Shown here: piece by piece, positions 32,312 to 32,373 of the stretch
Layout: each line of letters starts with the position of its first letter
Numbering within the stretch: position 1 is the stretch's first letter
Assembly: GCA_002307035.1 (NCBI GenBank)
Contig: DBTL01000111.1
Location: 1 to 32,373 of the forward strand
Reading direction: 5' to 3'
Source of the DNA: Bacteroides sp. UBA1317
GTDB taxonomy: Bacteria; Bacteroidota; Bacteroidia; Bacteroidales; Bacteroidaceae
DNA: 32,373 nucleotides
Program-made: the position numbers and the translations under genes
The notes under the pieces: generated by a model
Told to the model about the DNA's origin: nothing
Databases searched by the model: none
What the model saw: the letters and a program-made list of their open reading frames with translations, nothing else

Positions 32312-32373
32312 CAGCTTCAAATAGTAAGTGATTAATAACCACCGTGTGCTTGAATACCACGTAAAAAACAAGA

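Overview
The window reads as a low-GC chromosome segment of a Bacteroidota species, most likely Bacteroides or a close relative. The grounds are a SusC/SusD pair with a divergent hybrid two-component regulator, a Bacteroidota-type Rhs fragment, few strong Shine-Dalgarno sequences, and repeated TAnnTTTG -7 promoter boxes. Names come from recognising motifs and family architecture by eye. No database search was run.

Region 1 (1-3554) is accessory DNA with the look of a polymorphic-toxin array. It holds the 3' end of an unknown gene, a small exported protein of unknown function, and a 5'-truncated Rhs core whose C-terminal tip carries a complete JAMM metalloprotease motif. A lipoprotein gene 3 nt downstream is the probable immunity gene. 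A short stretch near 507-560 resembles the same Rhs core and may be a relic of an earlier tip.

Region 2 (3555-4150) is a broken HipBA-type toxin-antitoxin locus. The antitoxin and its promoter, with two operator-like palindromes inside a perfect 23-bp inverted repeat, are intact. The toxin frame starts with the usual ATGA overlap but stops after nine codons.

Region 3 (4158-16604) is a compact polysaccharide utilization locus: susC, susD and one secreted GH43-GH28 double enzyme on the minus strand, and a divergent HTCS regulator on the plus strand. GH28 with GH43 points to pectin or a pectic side chain.

Region 4 (16585-21476) holds an MFS exporter, two VOC proteins, a WYL regulator with a SnoaL-like partner, and an AraC regulator. 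It looks like small-molecule resistance or detoxification. Region 5 (21613-21867) has a 30-bp inverted repeat and tRNA-Thr(TGT) with its terminator. Region 6 (21943-28617) is housekeeping and stress metabolism: a TlpA-like thioredoxin, a methyltransferase, a small basic protein, an MBL hydrolase / DUF4468-flavin reductase / glyoxalase operon, and an ldhA-pirin-pdxH operon. Region 7 (28879-32373) has a FadL-type porin ended by a 62-bp perfect palindrome, a 579-bp gap with a direct repeat, a type II NADH dehydrogenase, its terminator, and a promoter box for a gene beyond the window.
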